Assembly (NCBI RefSeq): GCF_000002985.6 | Contig: NC_003280.10 | Span: 11,094,501-11,158,500, forward strand | Origin: Caenorhabditis elegans | Lineage: Eukaryota > Nematoda > Chromadorea > Rhabditida > Rhabditidae | Direction of reading: 5' to 3' | Length of the DNA: 64,000 bases | Shown: positions 11,463 through 25,600 of the stretch, one piece after another | Position numbering within the stretch: position 1 is the stretch's first letter | Layout: the number at the start of each line of letters is the position of its first letter | Position numbers and translations under genes: made by a program | Notes under the pieces: model-generated | Seen by the model: the letters and a program-made list of their open reading frames with translations, nothing else | Database searches by the model: none | Told to the model about the DNA's origin: nothing

Positions 11463-12135
11463 TTACAACTTGGAAGATTCTCAACAATGTGCCATCGAGT
11501 TTTATGTGATATACAGTTTTTCTCTAGTATTTAGAATAAAAGTTTTTAATAAATTCATTTTGTTAAAGAACTAGAAGGAAAATAGGCAAAAGAAAATGCA
11601 AAAACAAAAAAGAAAAAATAAAGAAAACTCCAATTGCTCGTCATATGTGATGCGTTACAGTAATATCTGTGCGGCACGCAGACGCAACATTGCACAGCGC
11701 GGGAAAATTTGTTGTTGACAATTTAAGTTTATACTCCCAAAAAATTGTTTTTTCTCTTTTCAAATGAAAGTTTTGCTGAAGTATTGTGTTTATTTTTGTT
11801 TAATTAAAAGTTTTTAAGCGGCGGCAGTGTTAATAAGTGATTCAAGCTGGAATTATCAACTGAAATCAACCAAAAAATCGGCCTGTCGGTCTGTTCTAGC
11901 GGTAGAATTCTAAAAACATCATGAATACAGTTTATATGTTTGTTTAAAAACATTTATTGATAAACCTTTTCGAAACGTACTAATTCCCGCCGTATGGCCG
12001 GTTTTTAGTGGACTAGGCAACGCTCGGTTTCTAGGCTCTCCCGCGCTATTATACTCATTTGAATTTATCCGCTTTTTATTGAATTTTGAATATATATCGA
12101 ATAGTATTTATTTTCAGATATTAACAAATCAGAAA
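11463..12135. promoter_or_regulatory. Intergenic region and probable nasp-1/mat-2 promoter
   Basis: After the 3' UTR of the upstream gene, the block at about 11640-11710 is GC-rich and contains GCGCGGGAAAA at 11698-11708, a good match to the E2F/DP consensus (TTTSSCGC read in reverse). That fits an S-phase histone chaperone gene. A second GC-rich block lies at 11985-12050. No coding frame is supported. Confidence 0.45.
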
Positions 12136-13442
12136 ATGGACACTGAAAACATCGCCGACGCCTCTGATATTCGTGTGAAGGATGCTTCAGGAGATTCAGA
12201 TGAAAAAGGAAACGGGACTACTACAGAAGAAGAGACTGTCGAGCAGAAGTAAACTTTTGCTGCAGAATATCATCAATAAAATCACTTTTCGTATTCCAGA
12301 GAGAAGCGTCTCGCCGAGTTGCTTGCAGCTGGACGCCGTGCGTTGAAAGTTAACGATATCGACAAAGCATCGGATTCGTTGAGTGAGGCTACTGAACTGA
12401 GCTCCGAAATTTATGGAGAAAACCATGAAAACACGTTCGATTCTCTTTACTATTATGGCATGGCCACACTGGAATTGGCGAAGGAGGAGAGCCAACTTCT
12501 GAAAGGTCCAGGTGAGAAGGAAAGCGGAGATGAGGAGCAAGCTGGAAATTCTGATGACAAGACTGACGAAGAGAATGGAGAAACGGAGAAGGAGGACGGA
12601 GAGGAATCCGGTGAAGAAGAGGACGATGATGATGATACCATGAAATTATCATGGGAAATTCTTGAGGTTTCTTATTTTATTCAATGATTTTATGCTTAAT
12701 TGTGATTATTTTCAGACAGCTCGTTGTATTGCCGCTGCCAAAATCGAAGCTCTAGAAGCTGAGCAGAGTGGAATCAGTGCCATTGAGGAATGGAACCTGA
12801 AACTCGCTGATGTACTGGTTCTCCTCGGCGAGCACGGAATATCAGATGGAAAGTATACTCAGGCTTTTGAGGACTTGGATCGTGCCCTCAACATTCAGCG
12901 CAATGTTCTTCCACCGTCGTCGAGAAAAATCGCCCAAACCTACATTCTCATCGGAAACGCGTGTGCTAGCGATGCGAATTACGATGAAACCGTTCAGTAC
13001 TTCGGCAAAACCAAGGACGTACTCATCGCCAGGCAGACTGAGTTGAAGCATGAGCTGGAAAGAGGTGTTGATGATAAGGAAAAGAAGTCTGAATTTGAGA
13101 ATGAGCTGAAGGAGCTTGAAGAGATGATGCCAGGCGTTGAAGAAATGATTGCTGATGCTGTGCACTCTGCAGCACAAGTTGAGGAAACTAAGAAGGCCAT
13201 TAAAGCGCAATTCGAAGGATTCACACAAGTATTGGCAAAACTTCCACAAGAAGCCGGTGATCAGAAGGAAGCAAATGATATTTCTAGCTTGGTACGGTTT
13301 GAATTAACTTCCCGTAGACTTTTTAAATATTCAATTAACAAATTTCCAGGTTCGTCGTCCAGCAAAACGAGCAGTGGATGCTCCAACTGACAATCAAGCA
13401 GTGAAGAAAGAAAAGGAGGAGGAAGGAACAACTTCGATCTGA
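12136..13442 (+). CDS. nasp-1: NASP-family histone H3-H4 chaperone
   Basis: Four exons, 12136-12248, 12300-12666, 12716-13291 and 13350-13442, give 382 aa. The TPR architecture of NASP/Sim3/Hif1 is visible: a first TPR pair from about residue 40 (LLAAGRRALKVNDIDKASDS), interrupted by a long acidic tract (about 110-152, EEEDDDDD) that binds histones, then more TPRs (AFEDLDRALNIQRN; IAQTYILIGNACASDANYDE) and a long coiled coil (LKELEEMMPGVEEMIADAV). The C terminus has a basic NLS, VRRPAKRAV. NASP holds soluble H3-H4 in the nucleus and supplies it for nucleosome assembly. mat-2 begins 246 bp after this stop, with an acceptor at 13660, so nasp-1 is probably the first gene of an operon. No canonical AATAAA was found after the stop. 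Confidence 0.9.
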
Positions 13443-13687
13443 ATATTGATAACCTGTAATTCTAAATATTTCATCATGATCTGACCTACTGAACTACTGA
13501 TAATGTATCAATTAACATTTTATCTGTTATCCGAATTTAAGGATTCTAAAGTAAAACTTGTTCTGTATATATATATTCGCCATATATTCGTTTTTATAAT
13601 TTGTTTCAAATCTTTTTCATACTTCCAAAATAATTTTACTATTTAAAACAGGATTTTCAGCTTCATTCAAATTCGAATTATACTTGT

Positions 13688-16600
13688 ATGAGTGAAGAAT
13701 TTGATGATTGCCATTGGAAAAATATGATCTCTGCTAATAAACAGTTTGATATTCAGCTGGGAGATGAAATTGGAAAGGTAATTTTTTTTAGATAATTAAC
13801 AATTTAAAAAAAGTAAACTTAAATTTTCAGGATTTCTTCACCCAGGATACAGTGGTCTGCGCGTTTCGAAACAAGGAGAAGACCACGGATTTTGTCTTCA
13901 CATCGGGTCCAATTATTCTCATTTGTGATGGAACGACGCGACGGAAGATGATTAAACGACGGTTCAAAATGGAGTTTGATATCAAAAAAGTGTTCTTCCA
14001 CTCGTTCATTGTGACTCGAAACGCTGAAAAGTTGGCAACTGAGAATTGTGGTGGACCTGATACGAAGCATCGGGATTATTTGGTTGTGTGCGGTGAGCAT
14101 AAGCTCCAGTTCATATCGCTTCCCGACTATCATTTCTATCACTATGAAATTCCTTTTAAGGTGAGAATTTAGTTTGAAATTCTGATAATTTCAAATATTT
14201 CCAGCTTCGCAACGTGTTCTCCTGCTCGACAAGTCTTCTGGTCGAACGGTTCTACGATTCATCCAGCGAACAAACCTTCCACCATCACGACACATTTCAC
14301 CTCTACTCGCTATCCGGTCCATTCGGCGAGCTTCTCCCGGTTATCTACAAGACAAGCGGCTACCATCCACAATGGAAATTCTGTTGGCAATCGCATCGAG
14401 ACGAGGCTGGACTCGTTGACGCTCAGCAAAATTACGTTGTTGTCTATGATCAGAAGGAGAAGACGCATCGGATTTATATGGCACGAGAGACACAAGAACA
14501 GGAAGTTCACGCAGCGATTCGATACGTTGAAGCACTCAGAAGACCGTCTGATTCAACAATGTTCGCGTCGAGTTTGGCGCCGAATTCTGCCGGCAGAACT
14601 ACGCATTTTGATCCGACACTCAACTCTCCCGCCGGTAATTTTTGAAAACTTGAGCTTTTGGATAAATATATTATTCGTATTGTATCAGACATTCAAATCG
14701 TCAATATTTAGTTAATTTACAGTGATTTAAGTTAAAAACCAAAAAAACCTCGTTTCGAACAGGAAATAATTCGATTTTCCCCAAAAACTACTAAAAAAAT
14801 CAAATGTTAAATTAGAAAGAGTTGTGATTAAAAACTAAAAAATAAATATTTTCAATTATGATATAGTGTGGAAGTCCGAGTTAATTTATATTCAACAAAA
14901 AATCATAATTATTTTCCAGAAAATGTGCTCTCCGAAGTGATCAGCTCGGAAATTGATAGCCGCTCACCGTTCACTCCTCATCTGCGATCCGGTTTTGGAC
15001 ATTCTACTCCAAACAACCCGAACGCTCCAGGCTACCCTGCAACACTTCCAACACCGAATTTTGAAGGTAATTTTTTTTTTTAATTCATAAAAATTTATTA
15101 GCACCATTAACCTCAAGTCGTGGGCGATCGTGCACGATGATGATGATCAAAATTTAAAAGTGTTATGCTTCGCCGTTGCTGATGCGCTCGTCCTGGCACT
15201 CGATTCTGTTTGACTTGATCTTCGAGGGGGCTCAATTGAGACGTCAACTTGAGCAGTTGAATGTCGCAATTATTTAGAAGAATTGACGGGTTGTTGGGAG
15301 AAGACATACGGCGGTTTCTGAAAATACGTGAAGTGAGAATTATAGCTGATGTCCGTCAAATTGTTACATACCGTAGTGCTGTGAAGTCTTGGCTATTCCT
15401 TTGAAGAGCTCCACCCGCGCGGAACATACTTCTTCGTCGATATGGAGTAATTGGAGATGATGGCTGAGTTGTTGTAGTCGTCGAGTTGCTCTCTGTTGAG
15501 CCAAGAAGAGCACACATTGGAGCTAGATTTGAGTAAATTAGAATATGAATTTAGCCAACAGAAACCAACAACAAAAAAACTATAAAACGAAAAGCACACG
15601 GCACACAGCAAACCTAGAAGTTAGTGTATTTATTGTTATATATATATATATATATACGTGGTGAGAAGGAAAGTGTAGAAGCGAACAAAATCAACTGAAG
15701 AATATCGAGAAAACTATCTAAGTGATCTACGAGGTGGTGGTGGGCGGTGTTTAGATGATGGTGAGCTACGACACGAATGTGAATGATGAACTTGAGACGC
15801 ACCGATTGCCGGCGACATGTTCGGTTCGAGAAAATGGGAGGCGGATCGGGAACGTGATGAACGCATCGATGCCATTGAGATTATCGAGCTGGAATGTTTA
15901 GATTTTTTTGTGGAAGATATGGAAGAGCACTTACTTTGTAATGCTTAACCGAAGAGGTGTCTTTTCACTTGCACATCCCTCATATCCTCGTTTCATTGAT
16001 TCGATTAACATGCAGGAAAACTGTCTCCAAGACTCACAAACTTCTTCTTCTTCACTTTTCTCCGCTGCCCTAGACCTTATTCTCAATATTCGCCGAATTC
16101 TGAAAACCAGTTGATTTCCCACCCGTGATGTAAATTGTCAAAAAGTTACTTGCTATCCTCTGTGACAACCCGCATGTACATTTTGCTCATGGCGATCGGA
16201 AGTTGTTGGGCAAACGGAGCCCAAAAGCAGTTGTCATTTCCCTCATTCATATAATGTCTATAAACATTTTTGTGAGTGTTGTCCCACCCACGCATATGAC
16301 TAACCGATGGCGTGCTCCGAGACGGAAGGAAAGCGTCTTGATCATTTCTGGATCACATTTGTGAACTTTGATGAGTATGTTGAGAAAGTCACGAACTTGA
16401 TTGATGATGTTGAGAAATTGAGCATTTTCCTTATAGGTAGCGTGCATAGTCTCTGGTAGATCAACAAGAGCCCATACCCATGTGGGTGTTAACTCGGCGG
16501 ATTTGAGCCAAGCCTCACTGAAAACAATTGCTTTTCAGGAACAGTCTGAAAAAAGAGCTCACCTAATGGCATCACTCAGAAGCTGTGGATCGTGCGAGTT

Positions 16601-19600
16601 TATTGTATTCCACGTATGTACTACATGTTTTCGATGTGTAGATAGTTGACGAGCAGACTGATTGCCCATTTTGTTGCATAGTCCGGAAGATCTCTGATAC
16701 ACTGAAAATGAGCTTCATCATTAAGTATCTCATCTATCCTAACTGAGCCAATCGTAAAAGAACAGAATGAATCAAAGAATGGATTTTCTCTTTTCTATCT
16801 GTTTATAGCAACGGAAGCTTCAAAGAGAGTAGAAAGAGCACACAGTTGTTTAGCATGCTCTTTTCGCGAAGGTGAATAATGAATAATTATGGGTATTCGA
16901 ATATGTTATGATGAGCTCACGAGGACGTAACATTATTCAAAGAAATAGCTGAAGAAGTTGTTTTTCAGACATTCTCGTCGAAGATGCAATTTTCACAGAA
17001 AAAAATTGAGAAAGGAAGTGCGTCGATCTTCTCAAAGATGATTATATAAAGAGAAGAAGGTCACTCATGTGATAGGAGGTTCAAAACAATGAAAATGCAG
17101 AGCCGATTTCTTTTTAAAATCGAGTAAAACTTGGAGCGGCCGCCCGACTTAACTAATAGCGTCCGGAATATGATAAATGGGGCGGCGTCTTGGTGCTTCA
17201 GCATTGCAAGATGAGACCAGCAGCAGATGTAAAAACAAAATACGTCCTCGACTAAATAAGAAAAATGATTGACAACGACGTCCGATGTGTTCTGGCAGCT
17301 ATAAGGAAGAAAAAAGACGTGGGAGGGGAAGGAGGAGTCGAATTGCACACGATATTCTGAATTTCGTTCTGAAATTCGTCTCGAATGTGAACAAAAGTTC
17401 TACGATGAGAAAATCAAATTAGATTCGGGGGTGTCACCGCGACTGAACTCTGATTGACGAGAGAGCCTATTGACTAGAGAAGGAGATCTGTGAATGTGAA
17501 ATTTGAAATCGAAACAATTTGATTATCTTCTCTTCTACGTCAAAAAGGCGTCCGATAGGCGTGAGAAGCACTCATGAAAATTGGAGAGGGAGACCCCCTT
17601 TTTCAAAAAAACTGAATTAGACTTTTGAATGAAACGGATATCAGATGAAGCTTTGAAACTTTTCGTGGACTAACTCTATAGAGATCTACAACGAGATTAT
17701 TAGAGCAACAAGGCCTGATCTTGAAAACGGAGCTCTAAAGGAGCTCCAAACTAGATCAACCTAGCTGCTGCTGCTGCAAGAAATAGAGTCACACTTCCGG
17801 GCTGGAAATAGCAAAACTGGAAGAGTCGAGCAATTTGTTGTGTGGCGCCTCATATTCCACGTAAGGCCTGTTGAACATTGCCGCCGCCGAGTGTGCACAC
17901 CGACAAAAGAGACTTTGTGTTGCTGCACATGTGAAATTGTAGATATGTATAGCCCTGAGGGCGTAAATCACATTTGCATTCGGTGCTCTTTTCGTTGTCG
18001 TCGCATCGCCAAAAGAATCTCTCTTTTAGAAGAACAAGGCGTGTACAGGAAAGACACAGAGATTAGTGTGAGCCATTGAAAGAAAAAAAGAGTTTGCTTC
18101 TGTTTTCATCCTCCTCTAGGCTCAGTCGCTGACCAGTAAATTTGTGTGTGTGTGTGCCAGATGAACCCGTGAATAGGTGATGAGGCCAATGAAGGCACAA
18201 AAATAAAAATGAGGAAGAATGAGAAAGTATGTACTTTTTTTTATTTCAGGCAACAATGACTCTCAAATATGGGCAACTACTCCGAATACGCCACGAGTTA
18301 TTGCGAGAGGAGGTCTCGAACGGAATATACATACTAGGTACAGTTAATGAGAAATTTCGTTAAAGAAGGAGCACCTCGAAGGAAAAGAAAATTTCGGAAA
18401 AAAACCTGAATTTGCGAAGATCTAAAATATCGCCGAATTTTCTTCGATGCAGCAGCTGGAATATAGTTTTTTTACTAAGTTATCACTTTTCTTTGCATGT
18501 TTTGGTAATTTAATTCGCTTTAATTCCTTGATTTAAGCATAATTTAAGTCGCTAGAGCATCCAAAAATGACCGAAATTGGATGCCTATTGGCATAAATAT
18601 ATCCAAATCGACGAATTAACACAAGATAAATGACAAAAGTATGAAACTTGTTCGTCTAATGACGCCAAAAAACCAAAAAAAAAAATTTCGGTTGTTTTTG
18701 GGCCTATTTTAAGTTGTTTTTAGGGAAAAACCCACAAACTCTACCCATCTTTTTTTTTTTGAAGAAAAAATAACAAAAAGTAATAATATCGAATATAATC
18801 GAATATTCTTCTATTTCCAGAACACTCGCCAGAATGGTCAATGAGGATGCACCAGGAACAAGCACACCGGCTGCTCAGTCTAGACTCCAGACAACTGCTT
18901 CACCATTCCATCGAACTCATCTCACACAAATGTGCCGTCGCGGGGACACCAATGCATCGTTGCTTCGGGACTTTACCAGAATGATACGCGATACGCCAAG
19001 GAACTTCTCGAAGAATACACAGCATGGAAATGATCGTGATTTTGGAGATCTTGAACGAGATCCTGATGTTGATCTACTCTTGTCGAAAGTGTGTCTGGAA
19101 TGTGTTTATGTGGAACCGAAGGAAGGAGCAATACCGAAAGCCAACAAGATCTTCATCTCGAATTTCTTGTCAGATATGTACATTAATTTGGTCTCAGTCA
19201 CCGGAGAAGTTATGAAGATCATCCCAATATGGAAGAATGCGGAGACTACACGAAAAAATCTATTGGAGAAGGGAAAACACGAGCCGTGTGTTGTAGACTG
19301 TGTGGATGCGGCATTTGTTATGAAGAGTGGGATTACTGTAGTTCTTGGTTCGGATTTCACGACGGCAATGTTTGGAGGCAATGAACGGATTGCTCCGATT
19401 TTTATCAAAGAGGTAGCGATTTGAAGGAGGAGTAGCAGAGTTATCACGGCTGTTGCATAAAAAAATTTCGACCAAAAAATCGAATTTATCAAAAAAAAAA
19501 AAACCAAAAAGAAACAATAAAAAAATCAACTTTTGATTTTAAACGGGAGAAAACTCATATTTTTCAACGAAAAAAAGATTTTTGCTTTTCTTTTTTATGT

Positions 19601-22600
19601 TTTGCTGAATTAGTGTTGTAATTATTGTCAAAAACCCAGTTCCCAAAAAAAAATTACAGCCCTGCATGAAAAAAAAGAAAATTGCGAAAAACCAAATTGA
19701 ATTTATTTTGAAAAAATCTTGAATATATTTTTTAAAAAAACTAAAAAAGTGAGAATTTTTTGGTTTTGTTGCTCTAGAAAACCAAAAAAATTAATTTTTC
19801 GCTACAATACCAGAAAACCAGAAAAGTTCCAGTGATGTCGAAAAACAAAAAAAATTACATTTTCCCCTTTTCCTGAAAAAAAAAATTCACGGTTTTTTTA
19901 AAGCATTATTCGGCTTTTTTCTATATCGTCTATCAATATTACATGCTGATGACGAGAGACGCAGAGAAAATCCTAGAAAAATAATTTTAAAAAATATTTA
20001 AATTTTGCAGATGAGCAATCAACGCGTTGGTCGAAAATTCCGCCTGTTCAGTTTTGCTGAAAATCGAATTTTTGCTGTCAATGAGATGCGATGCATCGTT
20101 GTCGAAATCCCCGAGACTGTCACTTGTAAATCGGCAACCGAACTGATGAGAACATGCTTCTTGCACCTTGATCGAGATTTATCGAGAAAACTTTTAATTA
20201 AGTGGAGATCTGTAAAACGAGATGTGGATACGGAACGACTCGATTTGGATCGAAAAGAGATGATCGATGTCGCAATTTTTATGCTGGACAATGTTGGAGT
20301 TCGAGTTACAAATGTGGTGGCTCAGGAGAGAGCTGATAGTCCAGAAGGTCATGGAGGAAAGCAAATGAGGCCGAGAATGTCTGATTCGGAAGTTCTTTCA
20401 ATGATGAGACAATTCTTCGAAGAAATGACGTTTAGACCAAAATCTGAAGTTATAACCGAGGATGGTTATAAATGGTTCGTATCATGGCTGGATCAGAAAA
20501 AAAATCGAAAACGAAAAGCAATAAAACACTTTTTTTTTTGAAAAAAATGCACTTTAAATAGTTATAAGTTCGAATGTATTTTTTTTGGAGAAAAACAAAT
20601 TAACTTTTCAAAAATCTATGAGTCAATTTTCGAACAAAGCGAAAAGTTTCATTTGCCAATTTTTTTTATTAAAAAAATCAAATTTTTAAGGGTTTCCGAT
20701 CATTTGTCTCGGGAAACACTGAAAAATATATTTATTTTGGATAATAAGCACCGAATGTTTCGGTTTTCTTGAAATAAATAAAGAAATTATATTTTTCCCG
20801 CAAAAAATCTACAAATTTTCGATATTAAAATATAATTTTTAATTTTTTTGTCAAATTTACATCTTTTTTATCATCAAAATCGACAAATTTTCGATAATCT
20901 TATTTTTTGATTTTATAGTTTTCCCTGAAAAAGACCAAAATTTTTTTTAAAAATAACTGGCAACTAAAGTTTCGGTATTCTTAAAATAAATAAACCCATT
21001 CCCGCAAAAAATCGACAAATTTTTGATATTGAAATAAAATTATTTTGAACAAAAAAAAAAATTTTCAGTCATCTTTCCGTGGAACTTGATCCAAATGGTG
21101 AAGGATTCGTGCACACTCAAGATCTCCTTCACGCATTTCATTCACAATGTGAAGATTGGTCAATTAATACAATGATGCATTCCATTCTTCTGGAACTCAT
21201 CCCATACGCGTATCTTCTGGCTAAAGTTATGAATTATCGTGCATTCGAGGAATATTATGTTCAACTATTCAAGCATCTCCTCTCACAGATTGCTATCGAA
21301 TTCAAAATTCCGCCGGAAATTCATGAGAAATTTGTTGGCGCGATTCACATTCCGAAGCCGTGTTGGTCATTGAATAATGTGATTGCACATATTATTTGTG
21401 AAAGAACAACGCCTGAAACTATGGAATCAATTCCAAAATTTATATCAAAAAGTAGTGTTCGCCTATTAACAATCCTTGCTGTTGGAAGGAAGTTTATCGG
21501 TATGGGAACAAATATTGATATGGATTGTGAACGATGGTTGGGCAAAGATTGGAAACGTCGGATTGGATTGTCTGGAGATATTCTCAAATCATTCCGAAGA
21601 ATTATGAATGGAAAGAGTTCGAATTCTGCAGGACGTGCTAGCCAATTGATTGAACTATTCGAAATTGGATCAATTACTATCGACTTTATGGTTCTTGCGG
21701 TGAAAGTGCTGATGCTCAAGTTCCAGACAGACGCATTCGCTGGAGCACAGTCTATAGAACCGAAAAAATGTATCTATGCGACTGCAGATGAGATGATTAG
21801 TATTGCACATCTTCGATGGAAAAATGATATACGAATGCATAATGTTCAATTAATGCTCAATTCTTCTCGGCCAATTTTGATTGCCACCAATATTCTGTAC
21901 GTTTATTTTTTGACAGACTTGCCAGGAAAGCATCTGGAGGTTCCAATGGACTTAAAAGTCCAAGTTCTGAAAAAGAGAACTGAAAAATATGAATTTTTAA
22001 ATCGAAATTTCAGAACTGAGCTTCCAAAGTTGCTCGGAACAGGCACACTTTCAGTGGAGTTTTCAGATTTTTTTGGTTTTTCGATTTTTCGATTTTGCTC
22101 AAAAAAAAAACTGGAAAAAAAAATTTCGGCGGCACCGCTGGTGGTATCAGACAGAAATTATGATTTTCTTTTCTAAAGATATCACTAGTGATTTTTAAAA
22201 AAATTTGGAAGTTGATTTTTGAAAATAAAATTGTTTTTTTAGAAAAATTCCAATTAAATAAATCGCGAGTTATATTTATTGAGCAAACCATAATCCCTGC
22301 TTTCTGCCACCAGGCGGTTGCAAAAAAAAATTTCGGCCGAGAAACAATTAATTTCGATTTTTCATTATATCAACTGAAACAAAACGTTTTTGAAAAACAT
22401 TTTTTTTGGTCCGAAAAAACCCAAAAAATCCATTTTTGCCAAAAACACCAATAAAACGACATCCCCCAGAGCACCGGTAGTGAAACACTTAGAGCATCTT
22501 TGGGAGCTCACCGCAAGCTCAGATCTGAAATTTCGCAGCTCAACGTTCATATTACCACTTTTACACCGTTTTCTAGTAAGTAAAAACAAATAAAATTTGT

Positions 22601-25600
22601 TTTTCAGGCGAAAAAACGAGGATGACAACATGAAAGAGCTGCAAGATCGATTCCTCACCCAAACATCGTACCGCACATTCTCTCAACCATTCGGCCGAGC
22701 ATTCCTGGACTTCCGAACCGCTGTACCATCATTGCTCACGAGTATTTACATCCCTCGTTTGAATGTTGGTGGAATGATATATCCATCTCGTGTCACATGT
22801 GATCCACCAACAACTGAAATCTTCAAGCTCTGCACCGAATGGGGAAACTTCTACAATTCACTTGCGTCGGCTCTCCGAATCGGTTCCAGTGAGACAGTTC
22901 GAATCGATAACGAATGGATTGTGATGGTCTCGAAGAATATTAAATCGACTGCCGTGATTGGTGGAATGACGTTGGGATTCGGTTTGAATGGTCATCTGGC
23001 TCCATTCAATATGTATCATGCTCATCAGATGCTCTCCACGTTTGACAAGTTTCATTCGGTGGCGTTGCTCATCGGTCTTTCAGCCTCTAACTTCACAACA
23101 TGCGACGTCCAAATTCATAAGATTCTGGCAACATATCTCAGCTTTTTGATGGGTCCCACTCCGTTGGAAATCAAATTAGATTTCACTATTCAAACTGCTG
23201 CAATATCCGGATTGGGTCTTCTATTCGCCGATTCAGGGAACATGACAATCGCAAAGAAACTTGTAAACGAGATTGGAAGAGCACCGAATCGAGACGAAGA
23301 GCCAGTAACCGATCGGAATGCCTATAAGCTTTCTGCTGGATTCTCTCTTGGGCTTATCATGCTTGGGAAAGGAAATGGATCCGCGTCGACGGTGATACCA
23401 TTTAAACAGAATATTCCGCCAATGTCACAACGATTGATATACATGATGAATGGAATGCGACGAGTATGTTCGCAAAAATGTTGAAATTAAATTTTGAAAT
23501 TTTCCACTAAAATCTAGACCGCAAAAAATGATTTTTAAGTTTTGTTTTCTCTCAAGATAATTTTTATGGAAAACTGTCATCTGAAAACTGTGTTGATTTT
23601 TTTTTCAGAAAAAAAACTTTTTGAAAAAATTTAATTAAAATTTTGTTCATGTTAATGAAAATATAAAATTATTTTTTCTCCAAAAAAAATAAATAATGAC
23701 CAAAATTTTAGAAATATATTCGAAAAATCAATTATCTAAAAGAAGAAAAATTGTCAAAACTTGATTTTATGGAAATGTGAAAACTTGTTCGTGGCGAGAC
23801 CGGCTACCGTACTCTATGTGAAAAATCGCAGCAATTCGAAACTGTAATAAATTAAATTTTATAATTTTCAGGATAAATGTGTATTCCTTCCACAAGTGGC
23901 CCCTCCCGTAGTCAATGATGTTCCAAATTTACCATTTTCCAATGGCGGAATGATGACATCAAGTCAAGTTGCAAATCATGTCAAAGAGAGTGAATATATC
24001 AATATTCATCAATCAGCTGAACCTGCTGCAATTGCACTTGGAATGATGTTCATGAAGATGAATAATGAGTTTATCGCCAATGCTCTAGCTCTGCCTGGTA
24101 CAATAACCGAACTGGAACGTCTGAAGCCTGATTCCATGTATTCTCGAGTACTCGCACAGTGTCTAGTTATGTGGGATTCGATTGAGCCGACACATGATTT
24201 TGTGAAGAGTCTGATACCTCCAGTAATTAGAGAATATGCAACCGCAGCTCTTCACTTTGGAGTTCCGATTCGTCGTGATGAAGATGGAGAAGAGGTTCAT
24301 GAAGCAATCAATGATGCTGAGGAAAAGTATTGGGCAGAAATTGTAGACAAGGGAACTGTCTCTCAAACATTCCTTTATGCTGTTTCGGCTGCTTGCATGG
24401 CTATTGCTTTGAAATTTTCATCGTGTGGAGGACCTAATGAGAAGAATATTGTGAACACTGCATTCAGAATTATTGTGAGTCACAAATATTTTATATCTTC
24501 ATAATTTTGATAATTAAATTTCAGGAATACTACACAAAAATTGTGATGCCTGATGGAAAATCAAACAAAGACATGGGAAGTATCCGAATGTGTATCTACA
24601 GTGGCGCCTATACACGAACAAGTTGCCTGTCGATGCTTATTACGGCTATGGCAATTGTGAGGGATTTTTTATTACCCAGATTTAAAAATCGAAAAACGAA
24701 AACTTTTCAATTTTTGAATTTGAAAAAACGAAAATTTCAGTTTTTCGATTTTCCGATAAACAAAATTAGATTTTTAAAAATCATATTTTATGGTTAATTT
24801 TTTGACAATTTTTTCGATGTTTTGGAATATCGAGAAATCGAAAATTTTTGTTTTCCGATTTTTTAAAATTCGAAGAAAAAAATCTAAAACTTTCGTTTTT
24901 CGAGCAAAAAATACGGTACCCGGTCCCGACACGACAAATTTTGTTAATAATATACAGATGGGTGCGCACCTTTAAAGAGTACTGTAGTTTCAAAAAATTT
25001 GTTGGTGTGAAATTTTAGAAATAAATTTTTAAAAAAATCTATAATAACTCCAAACTAACGAAAGTTTGAGACTACAGTACTCCTTAAAGGCGCAAAGAAT
25101 TTTCGCATATGAATAATAACTTTTCATTTGAATTTTTCAGCTTCGCGTCGGAACTGGAGATCTAGAAGTGATGAGATACGCACGTCTCCTACGTCTTTGT
25201 GATAAACCTGAAAGTGATTGGATTGCCACTGGGAAGAAGCATTTCGAGCAAATGGTTGCTCATCAGGCACTTGGAATATTGATGCTCGGAGAAGGAAGAT
25301 ATGCATTTAAGAAGGACGATCTTTCAATTGCACTCACCATCATTTCAACGTTCCCAACCATTCCACAAAGCGTTTCGGATAATTCGTAAGCATATTTTTT
25401 TCAATTTTTCAAAATAAATTTGAAATATTCTTACAGACACTATCACCAGCCACTTCGTTTCCTGTGGAGCATGGCTGTTGAGCCGAGACTTCTCGTGCCA
25501 TTCGACATTGCCGAGAGCTGTGTGGTTGAAGTTGATGTGACGATTGTTATGAAGGTATTTCTAGATTATTGGATATTTTATTCAATTAATAAAAAAAATC

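Noticed and set aside
22188-22460. Short frames in the mat-2 intron before exon 9
   Set aside because: AT-rich intron sequence; the phase of flanking mat-2 exons closes without them.
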